Counted from the first letter of the stretch, positions 22,069 through 31,427 are shown. The stretch: 32,742 nucleotides of DNA from an uncultured Phascolarctobacterium sp. (GCA_900757795.1 CAAEPE010000034.1:1-32742); one strand, 5' to 3'. The notes: generated from the letters alone by a model not told the origin. Program-made: numbers and translations.

Positions 22069-24213
22069 TTACGCTTCTGCACTCAAAACGCTTTTGCCGC
22101 TCTTTTTGGCAGGACGCGCCAAAAGATACACAAAACCAACCAAGAACATTACTGCTACCGCTGTTCCCGCGTTAAAGGCTTCTCCGCCTACAAACACACG
22201 CCCCAGCTGGTACATTACCAAGCACACACTATAAGCATACAGGTTTTGGAATAAAATAGTACAAACAGTCCATTTTTTACTGTTCATTTCCTGACTCATA
22301 GTGGAAATTGCTGCCAGGCACGGAGAATCCAGCAGGTTGAACACCAAGAAGGAGAAGGCGGCCACAGCGCTGGGGAACATAGCCATAACGGCATTCCACA
22401 AATCGGGCTCCTCTTCCGTAGCCTCAGCCAAACCAGCAAGAATAGCCAAGGTGCTGACAATAGCTTCCTTAGCTACAAAGCCGGAAAAAGCGGCAGCCAC
22501 AGCCTGCCAGCTGGCAAAGCCTAAGGGAGCAAAAACAGGCGCCAAACCGGAGCCAATTACGGCAATCAAGCTCTGCTCGGTTTCTGCTACCATAGTCAGG
22601 CTGCCGTCCACAAAGCCGCAGCTAGCCAAAAACCACATAGCTACACAGCACAGGAAAATAATCGTACCGGCCTTTTTGAGAAAGCCTGCTACGCGCTCCC
22701 AGGTATGCAGCAGCACGTTTTTCGCAGCGGGCAAATGATACGGCGGCATTTCCATAACAAAGGGTGCAGGCTCACCGGCGAACAGCTCGCTCTTTTTCAA
22801 AATAATGCAGGAGGTAACTACGGCAAAGAAGCCGATAAAGTACATGATGGGCGCCATATACCATTCACCGCCCATAATAGCGCCGCTCAAGAGCGCGATA
22901 ACCGGCAGTTTTGCACCACAGGGAATAAAGGTAGTGGTCATAATGGTCAAGCGGCGGTCCTTTTCGTTTTCAATGGTACGGCTGGCCATAATACCGGGCA
23001 CGCCGCAGCCGGAGGAAATCAGCAGGGGAATAAAGCTTTTACCGCTCATGCCAAACTGGCGGAAGAAACGGTCCATAATAAAAGCCACGCGCGCCATATA
23101 GCCGCAGTCCTCCAAAAAGCTAAGCAGCAAAAATACGATAGCCATTTGCGGAGCAAAGCCCAGCGGAGCGCTGATACCGCCGATAATGCCGTCGACTACT
23201 AAAGAAACAAGCCAGTTCTCGGTACCTGCGGCTTCCAGCTTTTCCTGCACCCAAGGCATAATCCACTCGCCGAACAAGGTATCGTTGGTAAAATCAGTTA
23301 CAACGGTGCCCAGAGAATCAACGGCAATATAATAAACCAAAAACATAACCGCGGCAAAAATGGGCAGCGCCAAAAAACGGTTAGTCACAATGCGGTCGAT
23401 TTTGTCAGATGTCGTCAAACCAATTTGTCCTTTGACAACAGTTTTACTGATTAAATCTGTAATATAGTTGTAGCGCTCATTAGTGATAATGCTTTCGCTG
23501 TCATCGTCCAGCACATCCTCACAGGCAGTAATAATTTCTTCCAAGCGTTCTTGTTCGGCTTGGGTAAAATTAAGCGTCTCCATAATTTGGGCATCACGCT
23601 CAAAAATTTTTACAGCCAGCCAACGTTCACCGGCACCCGCAATTTTATGACCTACCAGCTGCATAATAGCCTGCAGCGCAGCTTCTACCTCATCACAAAA
23701 ATGCATATATTTAGGAGCAGCAGCTCCCGCCATCTTTATGGCGGTCTCGGCAGCCTCCCGGATACCCTCGCCGCGCAGAGCAGAGGTTTCCACAATAGGA
23801 CAGCCCAATGCTTCAGAAAGCTTTTTTAAGTTTAGCCGATCACCATTTTGACGCACAATATCCATCATATTCATGGCTATAGCAACAGGTACGCCCATCT
23901 CTGCAATTTGCGTAGTCAAGTACAAATTACGCTCGATATTAGAACCGTCAACTAAATTTAAAATAGCGTCTACTTTATTTTCCAGCAGATATTTACGCGA
24001 AATAACCTCCTCCAAGGTATACGGAGACAAGGAATAGATACCCGGAAGATCTGTTACGATAACCTGGTCATGGCCTTTAAGGCGTCCCTCTTTTTTCTCT
24101 ACGGTAACGCCGGGCCAGTTGCCTACATATTGCTTGGAACCGGTTAATTCGTTAAACATAGTAGTTTTGCCGCAATTAGGGTTGCCTACCAACGCAATTT
24201 TAATTTCCTTCAT
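22069..24213 (-). CDS. feoB: Ferrous iron transporter FeoB
   Basis: This inner-membrane Fe(II) transporter with an N-terminal G domain has 714 residues. G1 GNPNCGKT is at 10-17, the switch region VGNWPGVTVEKK at 30-41, G3 DLPG at 55-58 and G4 NMMD at 115-118. A helical regulatory domain follows to about 270. The rest is the transport domain with two Gate repeats; conserved Cys appear in SSGCGVPG and FIPCGAK. The ATG at 24213 follows AAGGAGG. It is preceded by two feoA genes and followed by the Cys-rich helper, a full anaerobic iron-uptake operon. Confidence 0.97.
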   Translation of the reverse strand: MKEIKIALVGNPNCGKTTMFNELTGSKQYVGNWPGVTVEKKEGRLKGHDQVIVTDLPGIYSLSPYTLEEVISRKYLLENKVDAILNLVDGSNIERNLYLTTQIAEMGVPVAIAMNMMDIVRQNGDRLNLKKLSEALGCPIVETSALRGEGIREAAETAIKMAGAAAPKYMHFCDEVEAALQAIMQLVGHKIAGAGERWLAVKIFERDAQIMETLNFTQAEQERLEEIITACEDVLDDDSESIITNERYNYITDLISKTVVKGQIGLTTSDKIDRIVTNRFLALPIFAAVMFLVYYIAVDSLGTVVTDFTNDTLFGEWIMPWVQEKLEAAGTENWLVSLVVDGIIGGISAPLGFAPQMAIVFLLLSFLEDCGYMARVAFIMDRFFRQFGMSGKSFIPLLISSGCGVPGIMASRTIENEKDRRLTIMTTTFIPCGAKLPVIALLSGAIMGGEWYMAPIMYFIGFFAVVTSCIILKKSELFAGEPAPFVMEMPPYHLPAAKNVLLHTWERVAGFLKKAGTIIFLCCVAMWFLASCGFVDGSLTMVAETEQSLIAVIGSGLAPVFAPLGFASWQAVAAAFSGFVAKEAIVSTLAILAGLAEATEEEPDLWNAVMAMFPSAVAAFSFLVFNLLDSPCLAAISTMSQEMNSKKWTVCTILFQNLYAYSVCLVMYQLGRVFVGGEAFNAGTAVAVMFLVGFVYLLARPAKKSGKSVLSAEA

Positions 24214-24225
24214 TACCGCTCCTCC

Positions 24226-24447
24226 TTACTCTACCAAAATGTTTTCCGCTTCGCCCTTGCGCAGGCTCAGCTCATAACCGCGCACCGTAACCTCCATAGG
24301 ATCGCCCAAAGGAGCTACCTTACGCACATAAATCTCTACGCCCTTAGTCACACCCATATCCATAATACGGCGTTTCAGCGCTCCTTCACCGGTCAATCTT
24401 TTGACGATTGCTTTTTCGCCGACGGCGACTTCCTTTAATGTTTTCAT
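24226..24447 (-). CDS. feoA: FeoA family protein (second copy)
   Basis: A small SH3-like cytosolic protein of 73 residues that assists FeoB. It shows the FeoA pattern: LKRRIMDMGVTKG at 24-36, then the PLGDPMEVTVRGYELSLRKGEA stretch that forms the later strands. The ATG at 24447 follows AAGGAGGG, and the stop is 12 nt before feoB. It differs clearly from the copy just upstream, so this is not a recent duplication. Confidence 0.93.
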   Translation of the reverse strand: MKTLKEVAVGEKAIVKRLTGEGALKRRIMDMGVTKGVEIYVRKVAPLGDPMEVTVRGYELSLRKGEAENILVE

Positions 24448-24474
24448 AGCACCCTCCTTAAAATCTACACTAAA

Positions 24475-24684
24475 TCAAATAAAAATTTTCGCTGCCATCA
24501 CCTTGCTTAAAGCAACGCGGGCATCTTTGACATTCACAATCAAATTACCGCCAAACTCATTTACAACAGTAACCTCTGCGCCTTGAATAAAGCCTAAGCT
24601 TGCTAAAAAGCGTTTAGTTTCGTCTTTACCCTGAACGGTAACTATTTTATTGGTTTCTCCTAATCCTGCCATTAGTAAAGGCAT
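24475..24684 (-). CDS. feoA: FeoA family protein (first copy)
   Basis: The first gene of the iron operon encodes a FeoA-like protein with RFLASLGFIQGAEVTVV and NLIVNVKDARVALSK segments. Three consecutive ATG codons (24690, 24687, 24684) follow GGAGG. I chose the last, eight nt from the site, because relatives begin MPLxMA; this gives 69 residues. A longer frame to 24729 has no ribosome site. The stop lies 27 nt before the second feoA. Confidence 0.9.
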   Translation of the reverse strand: MPLLMAGLGETNKIVTVQGKDETKRFLASLGFIQGAEVTVVNEFGGNLIVNVKDARVALSKVMAAKIFI

Positions 24685-24742
24685 CATCATTTCCTCCAAA
24701 TATTTTCTGTAAGCATAAGCTAACTCCACTGCAAAAATATAT

Positions 24743-24764
24743 GTAGTTAGATGCTTCTAACTAC
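24743..24764. promoter_or_regulatory. Palindrome at the feo transcript start, candidate metal-repressor site
   Basis: GTAGTTAGA and its exact complement are separated by 4 nt, starting about 8 nt downstream of the -10 element. TTAG/CTAA half sites recall DtxR-type operators, though the spacing differs from the DtxR consensus. It could instead be a 5' mRNA hairpin. Confidence 0.6.
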
Positions 24765-24771
24765 GCAATAA

Positions 24772-24800
24772 AGTTTACATCAGCTTTATTTGTTTGTCAA
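24772..24800 (-). promoter_or_regulatory. Promoter of the feo operon
   Basis: TTGACA (-35, 24795-24800) and TAAACT (-10, 24772-24777) are spaced by 17 nt on the minus strand. A further inverted repeat, AAGCTAA/TTAGCTT (24821-24847), lies about 20 nt upstream of the -35. Confidence 0.85.
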
Positions 24801-24903
24801 GAGAATTTTGTGAAAAGTTTAAGCTAATTTATAATTTAAGTTAGCTTCTGCTTGCAGATTAAAAATAAGCTTTACCTTTGTTTACCAATAATGTTTAAGC
24901 TAC

Positions 24904-24942
24904 AAAAAATCCCCACAGATATAGTTATCCGTGGGGATTTTT
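24904..24942. terminator. Terminator behind the pyruvate:ferredoxin oxidoreductase gene
   Basis: AATCCCCAC pairs with GTGGGGATT, with A- and T-runs extending both ends. The minus strand reads six T after the hairpin, and the plus strand also ends in T-rich sequence, so it may work both ways. Confidence 0.92.
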
Positions 24943-24963
24943 CTATACAGTTATCAAGCTATT

Positions 24964-27900
24964 TTATTCTTGGCTTGCCAATTTTTTATAGCCTTCCAGA
25001 CGAGTTTTAGCGTCGTTTTCGGTCTTGTTAAAGAGTGCTTCGGCAGTATCCGGGAACATTTTAGCCAAGGAGCTGTAACGAACTTCGCCCATGAGGAATT
25101 CGCGGAAGTTGGCGGTAGGCTCTTTGGAATCAAGAATGAACGGATTCTTACCTGCTGCTTTCAGCTCCGGATTATAGCGGTAGGTTGCCCAATAGCCGCA
25201 CTCAACAGCGCGTTTTTCTTCCAGCTGGCTGCAGCCCATACCAATTTTCAGACCGTGGTTAATGCAGGGTGCGTAAGCAATAATCAGGGACGGTCCGTCG
25301 TAAGCCTCAGCTTCGGCAATAGCCTTTAAGGTTTGGTTCTTGTCTGCGCCCATAGCAACCTGTGCCACATATACATAGCCGTAGCTGATGGCCATCATGC
25401 CCAAATCTTTCTTTTTGGTCTTTTTGCCGCTGGCAGCAAATTTAGCGATAGCAGCAGTCGGAGTAGATTTAGAGGATTGACCGCCGGTGTTGGAATATAC
25501 TTCTGTATCGAATACCATAACGTTAACGTTCTCACCGGAAGCCAGCACGTGATCTAAGCCGCCGTAGCCAATATCGTAAGCCCAACCGTCGCCGCCAAAA
25601 ATCCAGTGACTGCGTTTTACAAAGAATTGTTTTTCAGCGTAAAGGGCAGCACATTTAGCGCATTTATCCTTATAGGTTGCCAGTACGGCAGTCAAAGCGT
25701 CTGCGCGCTGGCGGGTACCTTCGCTTTCGTTCATATTTTCCAGCCAGTCTGCCAAAGCGGCCTGCAAATCCTCGGGCAGCTCGCCAGCCAGCATAGCCTT
25801 TACCTTTTCAGCAACGCGTTCGCGGGATTGTTTTACGCCTAAGAACATGCCTAAGCCATATTCAGCGTTATCCTCAAAGAGGGAGTTAGCCCAGGAAGGA
25901 CCGTGACCGGCGCTGTTTTTGGTGTACGGCATGGAGGGAGCGGAAGCGCCCCAAATAGAGGTACAGCCCGTTGCATTAGCAATCATCATTCTGTCGCCAA
26001 CCAGTTGAGTTACCAGCTTAGCATAAGGAGTTTCGCCGCAGCCTGCGCAGGCACCGCTGAACTCCAGCAAGGGTTTCTCAAATTGAATACCCTTCATGGT
26101 TTTCTTATTTAAAGGATTAGCTTTGGGAGCAACCTCTTTTTGGCTGTATTCCCAAGCCTCGGCCTTAGGCATTTGAGTTTCCAACGGCTTCATAACCAAA
26201 GCTTTAGCCTTGGGAGCAGGGCAGACCTGAGCGCAGTTGCCGCAGCCTGCGCAGTCCAGCGGAGATACGCTGATAGCAAAGCGCAGACCCTTAGCGCCGA
26301 TAGCAGGCTTGGAAGCCAGTGTTGCCGGAGCCTTGGCAGCCTCTTCCTCCGTCAAAAGTACCGGGCGAATTGCTGCATGGGGGCAGACAAAGGCGCATTG
26401 GTTACATTGAATGCAGGAATCCATCTGCCATTCCGGAACGTCAATAGCAATGCCGCGTTTTTCGTAAGCAGCGGTGCCGCTGGGGAAGGTGCCGTCCATA
26501 TGCTCTTTAAAAGCGCTGACAGGCAGCTTGTCGCCTTCCAAACGATTCATGGGAACAAGCAGCTTATCCACAAATTCGTTGCCGGTCTCGGCTGCGCTTA
26601 GAGTATCCTCTGCGTTAGCCCAAGCCGCAGGAATTTCTACCGGAATAATAGCGTCAATACCCTTATCAATAGCGGCGTTATTCATGTCAACAACGTTTTG
26701 GCCTTTTTTGCCATAGGAATGTTCAACAGCGTCTTTCAGATATTTTACAGCGTCTGCCAAAGGAATAATATCAGCCAGCTTAAAGAATGCAGACTGCATA
26801 ATCATGTTGATGCGGCCGCCTAAACCGATTTCCTGAGCAATTTTTACTGCATCAATAATGTACATTTTAATATCGTTTTGCGCGATATAGCGTTTCAGCT
26901 GACCTGGCAGCTGTGCGTCCAGCTCGTCGACAGTCCAGTTGCAGTTTAAGAGGAAGGTGCCGCCCTTTTTGAGGCCTGCGGCAACGTCATATTTATGTAC
27001 ATAGGATTGATTATGTACGGCAACAAAATCAGCCATATTGATTAAATACGGAGCCATAATCGGAGTATGACCGAAACGCAGATGGGAAACGGTTACGCCG
27101 CCGGATTTTTTACTATCATAGGAGAAATAGCCTTGAGCGTACATGTCGGTATAGTCGCCGATGATTTTAATAGCGCTCTTATTGGCGCCAACGGTACCGT
27201 CAGAGCCAAGTCCCCAGAATTTGCAGGCCTTAGTACCGGCTGCGGTAACGTCCACACCCTCAACGCAAGGCAGAGAGGTATTGGTAACGTCGTCGGTAAT
27301 GGAAATGGTAAAGCCGTTTTTCGGTTCGTCGCTAGCAAGATTATTGAATACGGCAACAATATCGCCGGGCAGCAAATCCTTGGAACCTAAGCCATAACGG
27401 CCGCCAACGATAAGCGGGTTACGTTTGCTGGTATAGAAAGCGTTGCGCACATCCAAGTACAAAGGCTCGCCCAAGGAACCTGGCTCTTTGGTGCGATCCA
27501 AAACAGCAATGCGTTTTACGGTTTCAGGAATAGCGTCCATAAAATGCTTAATACTGAAAGGACGATACAGATGCACTACCAATACGCCCAGCTTCTGTCC
27601 CTGCGCGTTCAAAGAATCTACTACGGTGCGCACAGTTTCGGAGCTGGAACCCATGGTAATAATAATATTTTCGGCATCCTTAGCACCATAGTAATTAAAC
27701 AGGTGATAATCGCGGCCGGTAAGCTTATTGATTTCACCCATGTAGCTTTCTACAATTTCCGGCAGAGCGTCGTAATAGCCGTTGACAGCTTCACGAGTTT
27801 GGAAATAAATATCCGGATTCTGCGCAGTACCGCGGATAACAGGATTGTCAGGATTCAAGCCGCGTTTACGGAATTCAGCCACAGCCTCCATATCCAGCAG

Positions 27901-28476
27901 CTTAGCCAAGTCCTCGTATTCCAAAACCTCAATTTTTTGAATTTCATGAGAGGTACGGAAGCCGTCGAAGAAATTTAAGAACGGCACACGAGCTTTAACA
28001 GCAGACAAATGTGCTACGCCAGCCAAGTCCATAACCTCTTGCACACTGCCCTCAGCCAACAGGGCAAAGCCAGTTTGACGGCAGGCCATAACATCCTGAT
28101 GGTCGCCAAAAATAGACAGAGAGCTGGTTGCTAAAGCGCGGGCAGATACATGGAAAACAGCAGGCAGCAGCTCGCCGGCCATTTTATACATATTAGGAAT
28201 CATTAAAAGTAAGCCCTGAGAAGCAGTATAAGTAGTAGTAAGAGCACCGGATTGTAAGGAGCCGTGTACCGCACCTGCAGCACCTGCCTCAGACTGCATT
28301 TCCAAAAGCTTTACAGATTGACCAAAAATATTTTTCTTTCCTTGAGCGGACCATTCGTCAACAACCTCTGCCATAGGAGAGGAAGGAGTAATAGGATAAA
28401 TTGCAGCAACATCAGTAAAGGCATAAGAAATATATGCAGCAGCTGTGTTGCCATCCATAGTTTTCATTTTGACCAT
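24964..28476 (-). CDS. nifJ: Pyruvate:ferredoxin (flavodoxin) oxidoreductase
   Basis: This is a single-chain PFOR of 1170 residues, the normal length. It oxidises pyruvate to acetyl-CoA and CO2 and passes electrons to ferredoxin. The N-terminal pyrimidine-binding domain shows YPITPSSPMAE (27-37). Two ferredoxin clusters follow, CIQCNQC (about 688) and CAGCGNC (about 742). The TPP domain has a proximal cluster Cys set starting at CAGCGE and the GDGWAYDIGYGG motif (about 962), with VYSNTGGQ after it. C-terminal CAKCAALY adds further Cys. The ATG at 28476 follows AAGGGA. It has its own promoter and terminator. Confidence 0.98.
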   Translation of the reverse strand: MVKMKTMDGNTAAAYISYAFTDVAAIYPITPSSPMAEVVDEWSAQGKKNIFGQSVKLLEMQSEAGAAGAVHGSLQSGALTTTYTASQGLLLMIPNMYKMAGELLPAVFHVSARALATSSLSIFGDHQDVMACRQTGFALLAEGSVQEVMDLAGVAHLSAVKARVPFLNFFDGFRTSHEIQKIEVLEYEDLAKLLDMEAVAEFRKRGLNPDNPVIRGTAQNPDIYFQTREAVNGYYDALPEIVESYMGEINKLTGRDYHLFNYYGAKDAENIIITMGSSSETVRTVVDSLNAQGQKLGVLVVHLYRPFSIKHFMDAIPETVKRIAVLDRTKEPGSLGEPLYLDVRNAFYTSKRNPLIVGGRYGLGSKDLLPGDIVAVFNNLASDEPKNGFTISITDDVTNTSLPCVEGVDVTAAGTKACKFWGLGSDGTVGANKSAIKIIGDYTDMYAQGYFSYDSKKSGGVTVSHLRFGHTPIMAPYLINMADFVAVHNQSYVHKYDVAAGLKKGGTFLLNCNWTVDELDAQLPGQLKRYIAQNDIKMYIIDAVKIAQEIGLGGRINMIMQSAFFKLADIIPLADAVKYLKDAVEHSYGKKGQNVVDMNNAAIDKGIDAIIPVEIPAAWANAEDTLSAAETGNEFVDKLLVPMNRLEGDKLPVSAFKEHMDGTFPSGTAAYEKRGIAIDVPEWQMDSCIQCNQCAFVCPHAAIRPVLLTEEEAAKAPATLASKPAIGAKGLRFAISVSPLDCAGCGNCAQVCPAPKAKALVMKPLETQMPKAEAWEYSQKEVAPKANPLNKKTMKGIQFEKPLLEFSGACAGCGETPYAKLVTQLVGDRMMIANATGCTSIWGASAPSMPYTKNSAGHGPSWANSLFEDNAEYGLGMFLGVKQSRERVAEKVKAMLAGELPEDLQAALADWLENMNESEGTRQRADALTAVLATYKDKCAKCAALYAEKQFFVKRSHWIFGGDGWAYDIGYGGLDHVLASGENVNVMVFDTEVYSNTGGQSSKSTPTAAIAKFAASGKKTKKKDLGMMAISYGYVYVAQVAMGADKNQTLKAIAEAEAYDGPSLIIAYAPCINHGLKIGMGCSQLEEKRAVECGYWATYRYNPELKAAGKNPFILDSKEPTANFREFLMGEVRYSSLAKMFPDTAEALFNKTENDAKTRLEGYKKLASQE

Positions 28477-28552
28477 GAGATTCCCTTCTTTCTATAAAAT
28501 ATAATAAAAACTTTCTGATATTCAGCACGAAATATATTCTACTGACAAATTC

Positions 28553-28581
28553 AGTATACACTATCTACGCTCTTTTGTAAA
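28553..28581 (-). promoter_or_regulatory. Promoter of the nifJ/PFOR gene
   Basis: TTTACA (-35, 28576-28581) and TATACT (-10, 28553-28558), each five of six matches, are spaced by 17 nt. ATGTATACAT at about 28604-28613 is a short palindrome upstream that might be an operator. Confidence 0.75.
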
Positions 28582-28630
28582 ACCCAAAGCACCTTGAAAT
28601 AACAATGTATACATAATTTTTACACATGTG

Positions 28631-28664
28631 AAAAAAAGGAGATACCTCAAGCCAGGCACCTCCT
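28631..28664 (-). terminator. Terminator behind the universal stress genes
   Basis: AGGAGGUGCCU pairs with AGGUAUCUCCU (two G-U pairs) around 6 nt and is followed by seven U on the minus strand, 9 nt after the stop codon. Confidence 0.9.
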
Positions 28665-28672
28665 CATATAAA

Positions 28673-29089
28673 TTATTTTACAATTGTCACAGGAACAGAA
28701 GCATTTTCTAAGACTATTTGACTGATGCTGCTGCGCAAAAAGCCTTCCAAAATTCCCAAGCCTCTGCTGCCTAAAACAATACCATCACAGTGTTCTTCCT
28801 CCACTGTGCGCAAAATATTATCTGCTATATTGCCGCCGTTTTCCAATAGATAAGTACAATCTATATTTTTTCCGGCTAAGACAGCATTTGCAGCGTCCAA
28901 AACTTCGTTGCCGATTTGAGCAAAAAGAACATCCCCGGCAACCTCAAGAACAGTTTCTTTCTGTCTGCCGCTGTTGACGGTCATAACAACTAGGCTGCCG
29001 CTAGTAAAACGTACAAGCTCACAGGCATATTCCAAAGCACGCCAAGAACATTCAGTACCATCAATGGGCACAAGTATCCGCCGCAGCAT
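28673..29089 (-). CDS. Universal stress protein (UspA family), divergent nucleotide loop
   Basis: A protein of 138 residues with the single Usp fold: RILVPIDGTE at 4-13 and the late loop GSRG (107-110). The usual ATP-binding pattern is G-x2-G-x9-G-(S/T). Here the third Gly is Ser (S120-S121), so nucleotide binding may be weakened. The ATG lies one nt after the stop of the upstream Usp gene and has no ribosome site of its own, so it probably depends on translational coupling. Confidence 0.92.
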   Translation of the reverse strand: MLRRILVPIDGTECSWRALEYACELVRFTSGSLVVMTVNSGRQKETVLEVAGDVLFAQIGNEVLDAANAVLAGKNIDCTYLLENGGNIADNILRTVEEEHCDGIVLGSRGLGILEGFLRSSISQIVLENASVPVTIVK

Positions 29090-29090
29090 T

Positions 29091-29528
29091 TTATTTCACT
29101 ATCAAAACAGGTACGGTTGCGTATTGAGAAACCTTGGAGCTGACGCTGCCTAAGAAAAATTCGGCGATACCGGATAAGCCGCGGCTGCCAATAACAATAG
29201 CGTCGGCATTAGCTTTTTTAGCCAAAGCGATAATGCGCTCGGACGGATGACCTACCTCTAAACTATATTCCGTCTTAAAGGGATAATCAGCCAAACGATC
29301 TTCTGCCATTTCCAAAACCTTGTCGCCGATTTTTTCCAGCTCGCTGTTGCCCTGGGTTACCGTAGCGTTATCCAAGGGAATAGCCAGCAAAGCGGCGTTA
29401 TTATAAGGCTGGATAACATTAACAACCAATAATTCGCTATCAAACTTTTTACCAAGCTGCACAGCAGTGCTCAATGCTCTCCAAGAACCTTCGCTGCCAT
29501 CTACGGGAACAAGAATTTTTTTAAACAT
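29091..29528 (-). CDS. Universal stress protein (UspA family), ATP-binding type
   Basis: A protein of 145 residues with KILVPVDGSE at 4-13 and the complete loop GSRG (114-117), nine residues, then GS (127-128), as in ATP-binding Usp proteins. I start it at the ATG at 29528 behind GGAGGTG; an in-frame ATG at 29543 overlaps that site. It is paired with a second, sequence-diverged Usp gene. These proteins support survival under starvation or redox stress in ways that are not predictable from sequence. Confidence 0.93.
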   Translation of the reverse strand: MFKKILVPVDGSEGSWRALSTAVQLGKKFDSELLVVNVIQPYNNAALLAIPLDNATVTQGNSELEKIGDKVLEMAEDRLADYPFKTEYSLEVGHPSERIIALAKKANADAIVIGSRGLSGIAEFFLGSVSSKVSQYATVPVLIVK

Positions 29529-29576
29529 AACCGACACCTCCATGTCTATGCAGATTACTAATTCAAAGATTTATCT

Positions 29577-29582
29577 ATTATA
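29577..29582 (-). promoter_or_regulatory. Candidate -10 element for the Usp pair
   Basis: The minus strand reads TATAAT. No good -35 lies 16-18 nt upstream, but the palindrome GAATATATTC (29584-29593) directly abuts it, so an activator or alternative factor is possible. Confidence 0.4.
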
Positions 29583-29630
29583 GAATATATTCGCTTTTCT
29601 TAACAGATTTTCCTGCTTGCCGGGAGAATT

Positions 29631-30017
29631 TTATTCACGACCGCGTTTTTTTCTGGCAGCGTGGATACGGGCAGATTTTTTACTGAATTTTTTCGGCTCA
29701 TTATTAGCCTGCGCCAATTCAGTAGGAGTTTTTTCGGGATTAGCAAAATCCTCGCCCTTGACAAAGCGATAATATAAAGCCAAGCCGGCTACGGCTAAAA
29801 GCGGCAGGCCGCCTAACAAATATCTGTAGCCTTCGGGAGCGGCCATACAGATAAAGTCATAAAATATTACGCAGGCAGGCACCAAAATTACCTGTCCCAT
29901 GCGAGCGAAGGTACCTTCCTTACCCATAAAGCGCACTACCATTCCATAAGCCAAAAATGCCGTGGCAAAGGATACAAAAGACATGAATACTAAAAATGCA
30001 AAAAACTCAAAATTCAC
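29631..30017 (-). CDS. Small membrane protein of unknown function
   Basis: I do not recognise this 128-residue protein. It has three predicted membrane segments (about 3-28, 40-60 and 66-85) and then a hydrophilic, strongly basic tail ending KKSARIHAARKKRGRE. The start is GTG at 30017, nine nt behind AGGTG. Only 3 nt separate it from the stop of the flavoprotein gene, so both are on one message and may work together at the membrane. Confidence 0.75.
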   Translation of the reverse strand: MNFEFFAFLVFMSFVSFATAFLAYGMVVRFMGKEGTFARMGQVILVPACVIFYDFICMAAPEGYRYLLGGLPLLAVAGLALYYRFVKGEDFANPEKTPTELAQANNEPKKFSKKSARIHAARKKRGRE

Positions 30018-30020
30018 TGT

Positions 30021-31403
30021 TTAAACACCTTCCTCAATTCTTTGGCCAATCACTCGAGCTACCCACACGCCTGAAGCGCTGGCCTGGGATAAACCTCTAG
30101 TAATGCCCGCACCGTCGCCGATAGCAAACATATTGGGAATTTTCGTTTCCAAATTGCCGTCCAGCTCTAAGCGGGCGCTATAAAATTTAACCTCCACGCC
30201 GTACAGCAGCGTATCTGCGTTGGCCATGCCCGGAGCAATTTTGTCCAAGGCATATATCATTTCAATGATATCATCTAACTGACGTTTAGGCAAGACTAAG
30301 CTTAAATCTCCCGGCGTAGCGCTCAAGGTCGGCTTAGTAAAGCTTTTTAAAATGCGCTTTTCGTTAGTACGACGTCCTTTGATTAAATCGCCAAAGCGCT
30401 GCACGATAACACCGCCGCCAAGCATATTGGAGAAGGACGCAATGCGCTTGCCATATTGCAGCGGCTCATGAAATGGCTCGGTAAATTTGCTGCTGACTAA
30501 CAGCGCAAAATTGGTATTTTTGCTGTGCAGCTTGGGGTCGCGGTAGCTATGACCGTTAACCGTAATAATGCCGTCGGTATTTTCCGCCACTACATAACCG
30601 TAAGGATTCATGCAGAAGGTACGCACCATATCGTTATACACCTGAGTGCGGTAAAGAATTTTCGCCTCATAAACCTCGTCGGTAATATGCTTAAAAACGT
30701 CTGCCGGCACCTCCACGCGCACGCCAATATCCACCTGATTATTGATAAAGCTAAGTCCCAGGCTGCGGCACTGCTCGCTGTACCATTCGGCGCCTGCGCG
30801 TCCTGGGGCGGCAATGAGATATTTGCAGGCGATTTGGCCTTTATCCGCCAAATCCAGCACGAAACTGCCGTCCTCCTGCACATTGATTTGCTCTACAGCA
30901 GTATTACAGCGGATTTCCATTTTCCCCTGCAAAAATTTATAGATATTCTCCATAATAACCAAGTTATTTTCCGTGCCTAAGTGACGCACCTTGGCATTTA
31001 AAAGATGCAAATCATATTTCAGCGCCTGACGGCCAATATCGCTGTTTTTAGTAGAAAAATATTCTCCGGGCGCACCGTGACGACAGTTTAACTCATCCAC
31101 ATAATCTATGAGTTCAATAACCTTTTCCTCCGGCAGATATTCGTTAAGCCAGCCGCCAAACTCCGTAGTAAAATTATACTTACCATCAGAAAACGCACCG
31201 GCACCGCCAAAGCCGCGCATAATGCTGCAAGGCTTACAGTTAATGCAATGGTCAACCTTTTTAGAAGCCAAGGGACAAAAACGCTTATCAATGGCATTAC
31301 CTGCTTCCAACATCACCAAACGCAGCGACGGATATTTCAGAGCAAACTCATAGGCTGCAAAAATCGCGGCCGGTCCGCCGCCAATAATAGCTATATCGTA
31401 CAT
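30021..31403 (-). CDS. FAD-dependent dehydrogenase, COG2509 type
   Basis: This flavoprotein of 460 residues has an N-terminal FAD-binding fold: IIGGGPAAIFAA at 6-17 with E33 at the end of the second strand. A Cys triplet, CINCKPC (C53, C56, C59), is followed by GGAGAFSDGK (66-75), the mark of this uncharacterised family. The C-terminal FAD motif is IGDGAGITRGLSQA (about 424-437). The substrate is unknown. The Cys triplet could bind a metal or be redox active. The ATG at 31403 follows GGGAGG. It lies 24 nt behind the DUF697 gene and 3 nt before a small membrane protein gene. Confidence 0.9.
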   Translation of the reverse strand: MYDIAIIGGGPAAIFAAYEFALKYPSLRLVMLEAGNAIDKRFCPLASKKVDHCINCKPCSIMRGFGGAGAFSDGKYNFTTEFGGWLNEYLPEEKVIELIDYVDELNCRHGAPGEYFSTKNSDIGRQALKYDLHLLNAKVRHLGTENNLVIMENIYKFLQGKMEIRCNTAVEQINVQEDGSFVLDLADKGQIACKYLIAAPGRAGAEWYSEQCRSLGLSFINNQVDIGVRVEVPADVFKHITDEVYEAKILYRTQVYNDMVRTFCMNPYGYVVAENTDGIITVNGHSYRDPKLHSKNTNFALLVSSKFTEPFHEPLQYGKRIASFSNMLGGGVIVQRFGDLIKGRRTNEKRILKSFTKPTLSATPGDLSLVLPKRQLDDIIEMIYALDKIAPGMANADTLLYGVEVKFYSARLELDGNLETKIPNMFAIGDGAGITRGLSQASASGVWVARVIGQRIEEGV

Positions 31404-31427
31404 AATTTCCTCCCAAATTTGTAGCTT

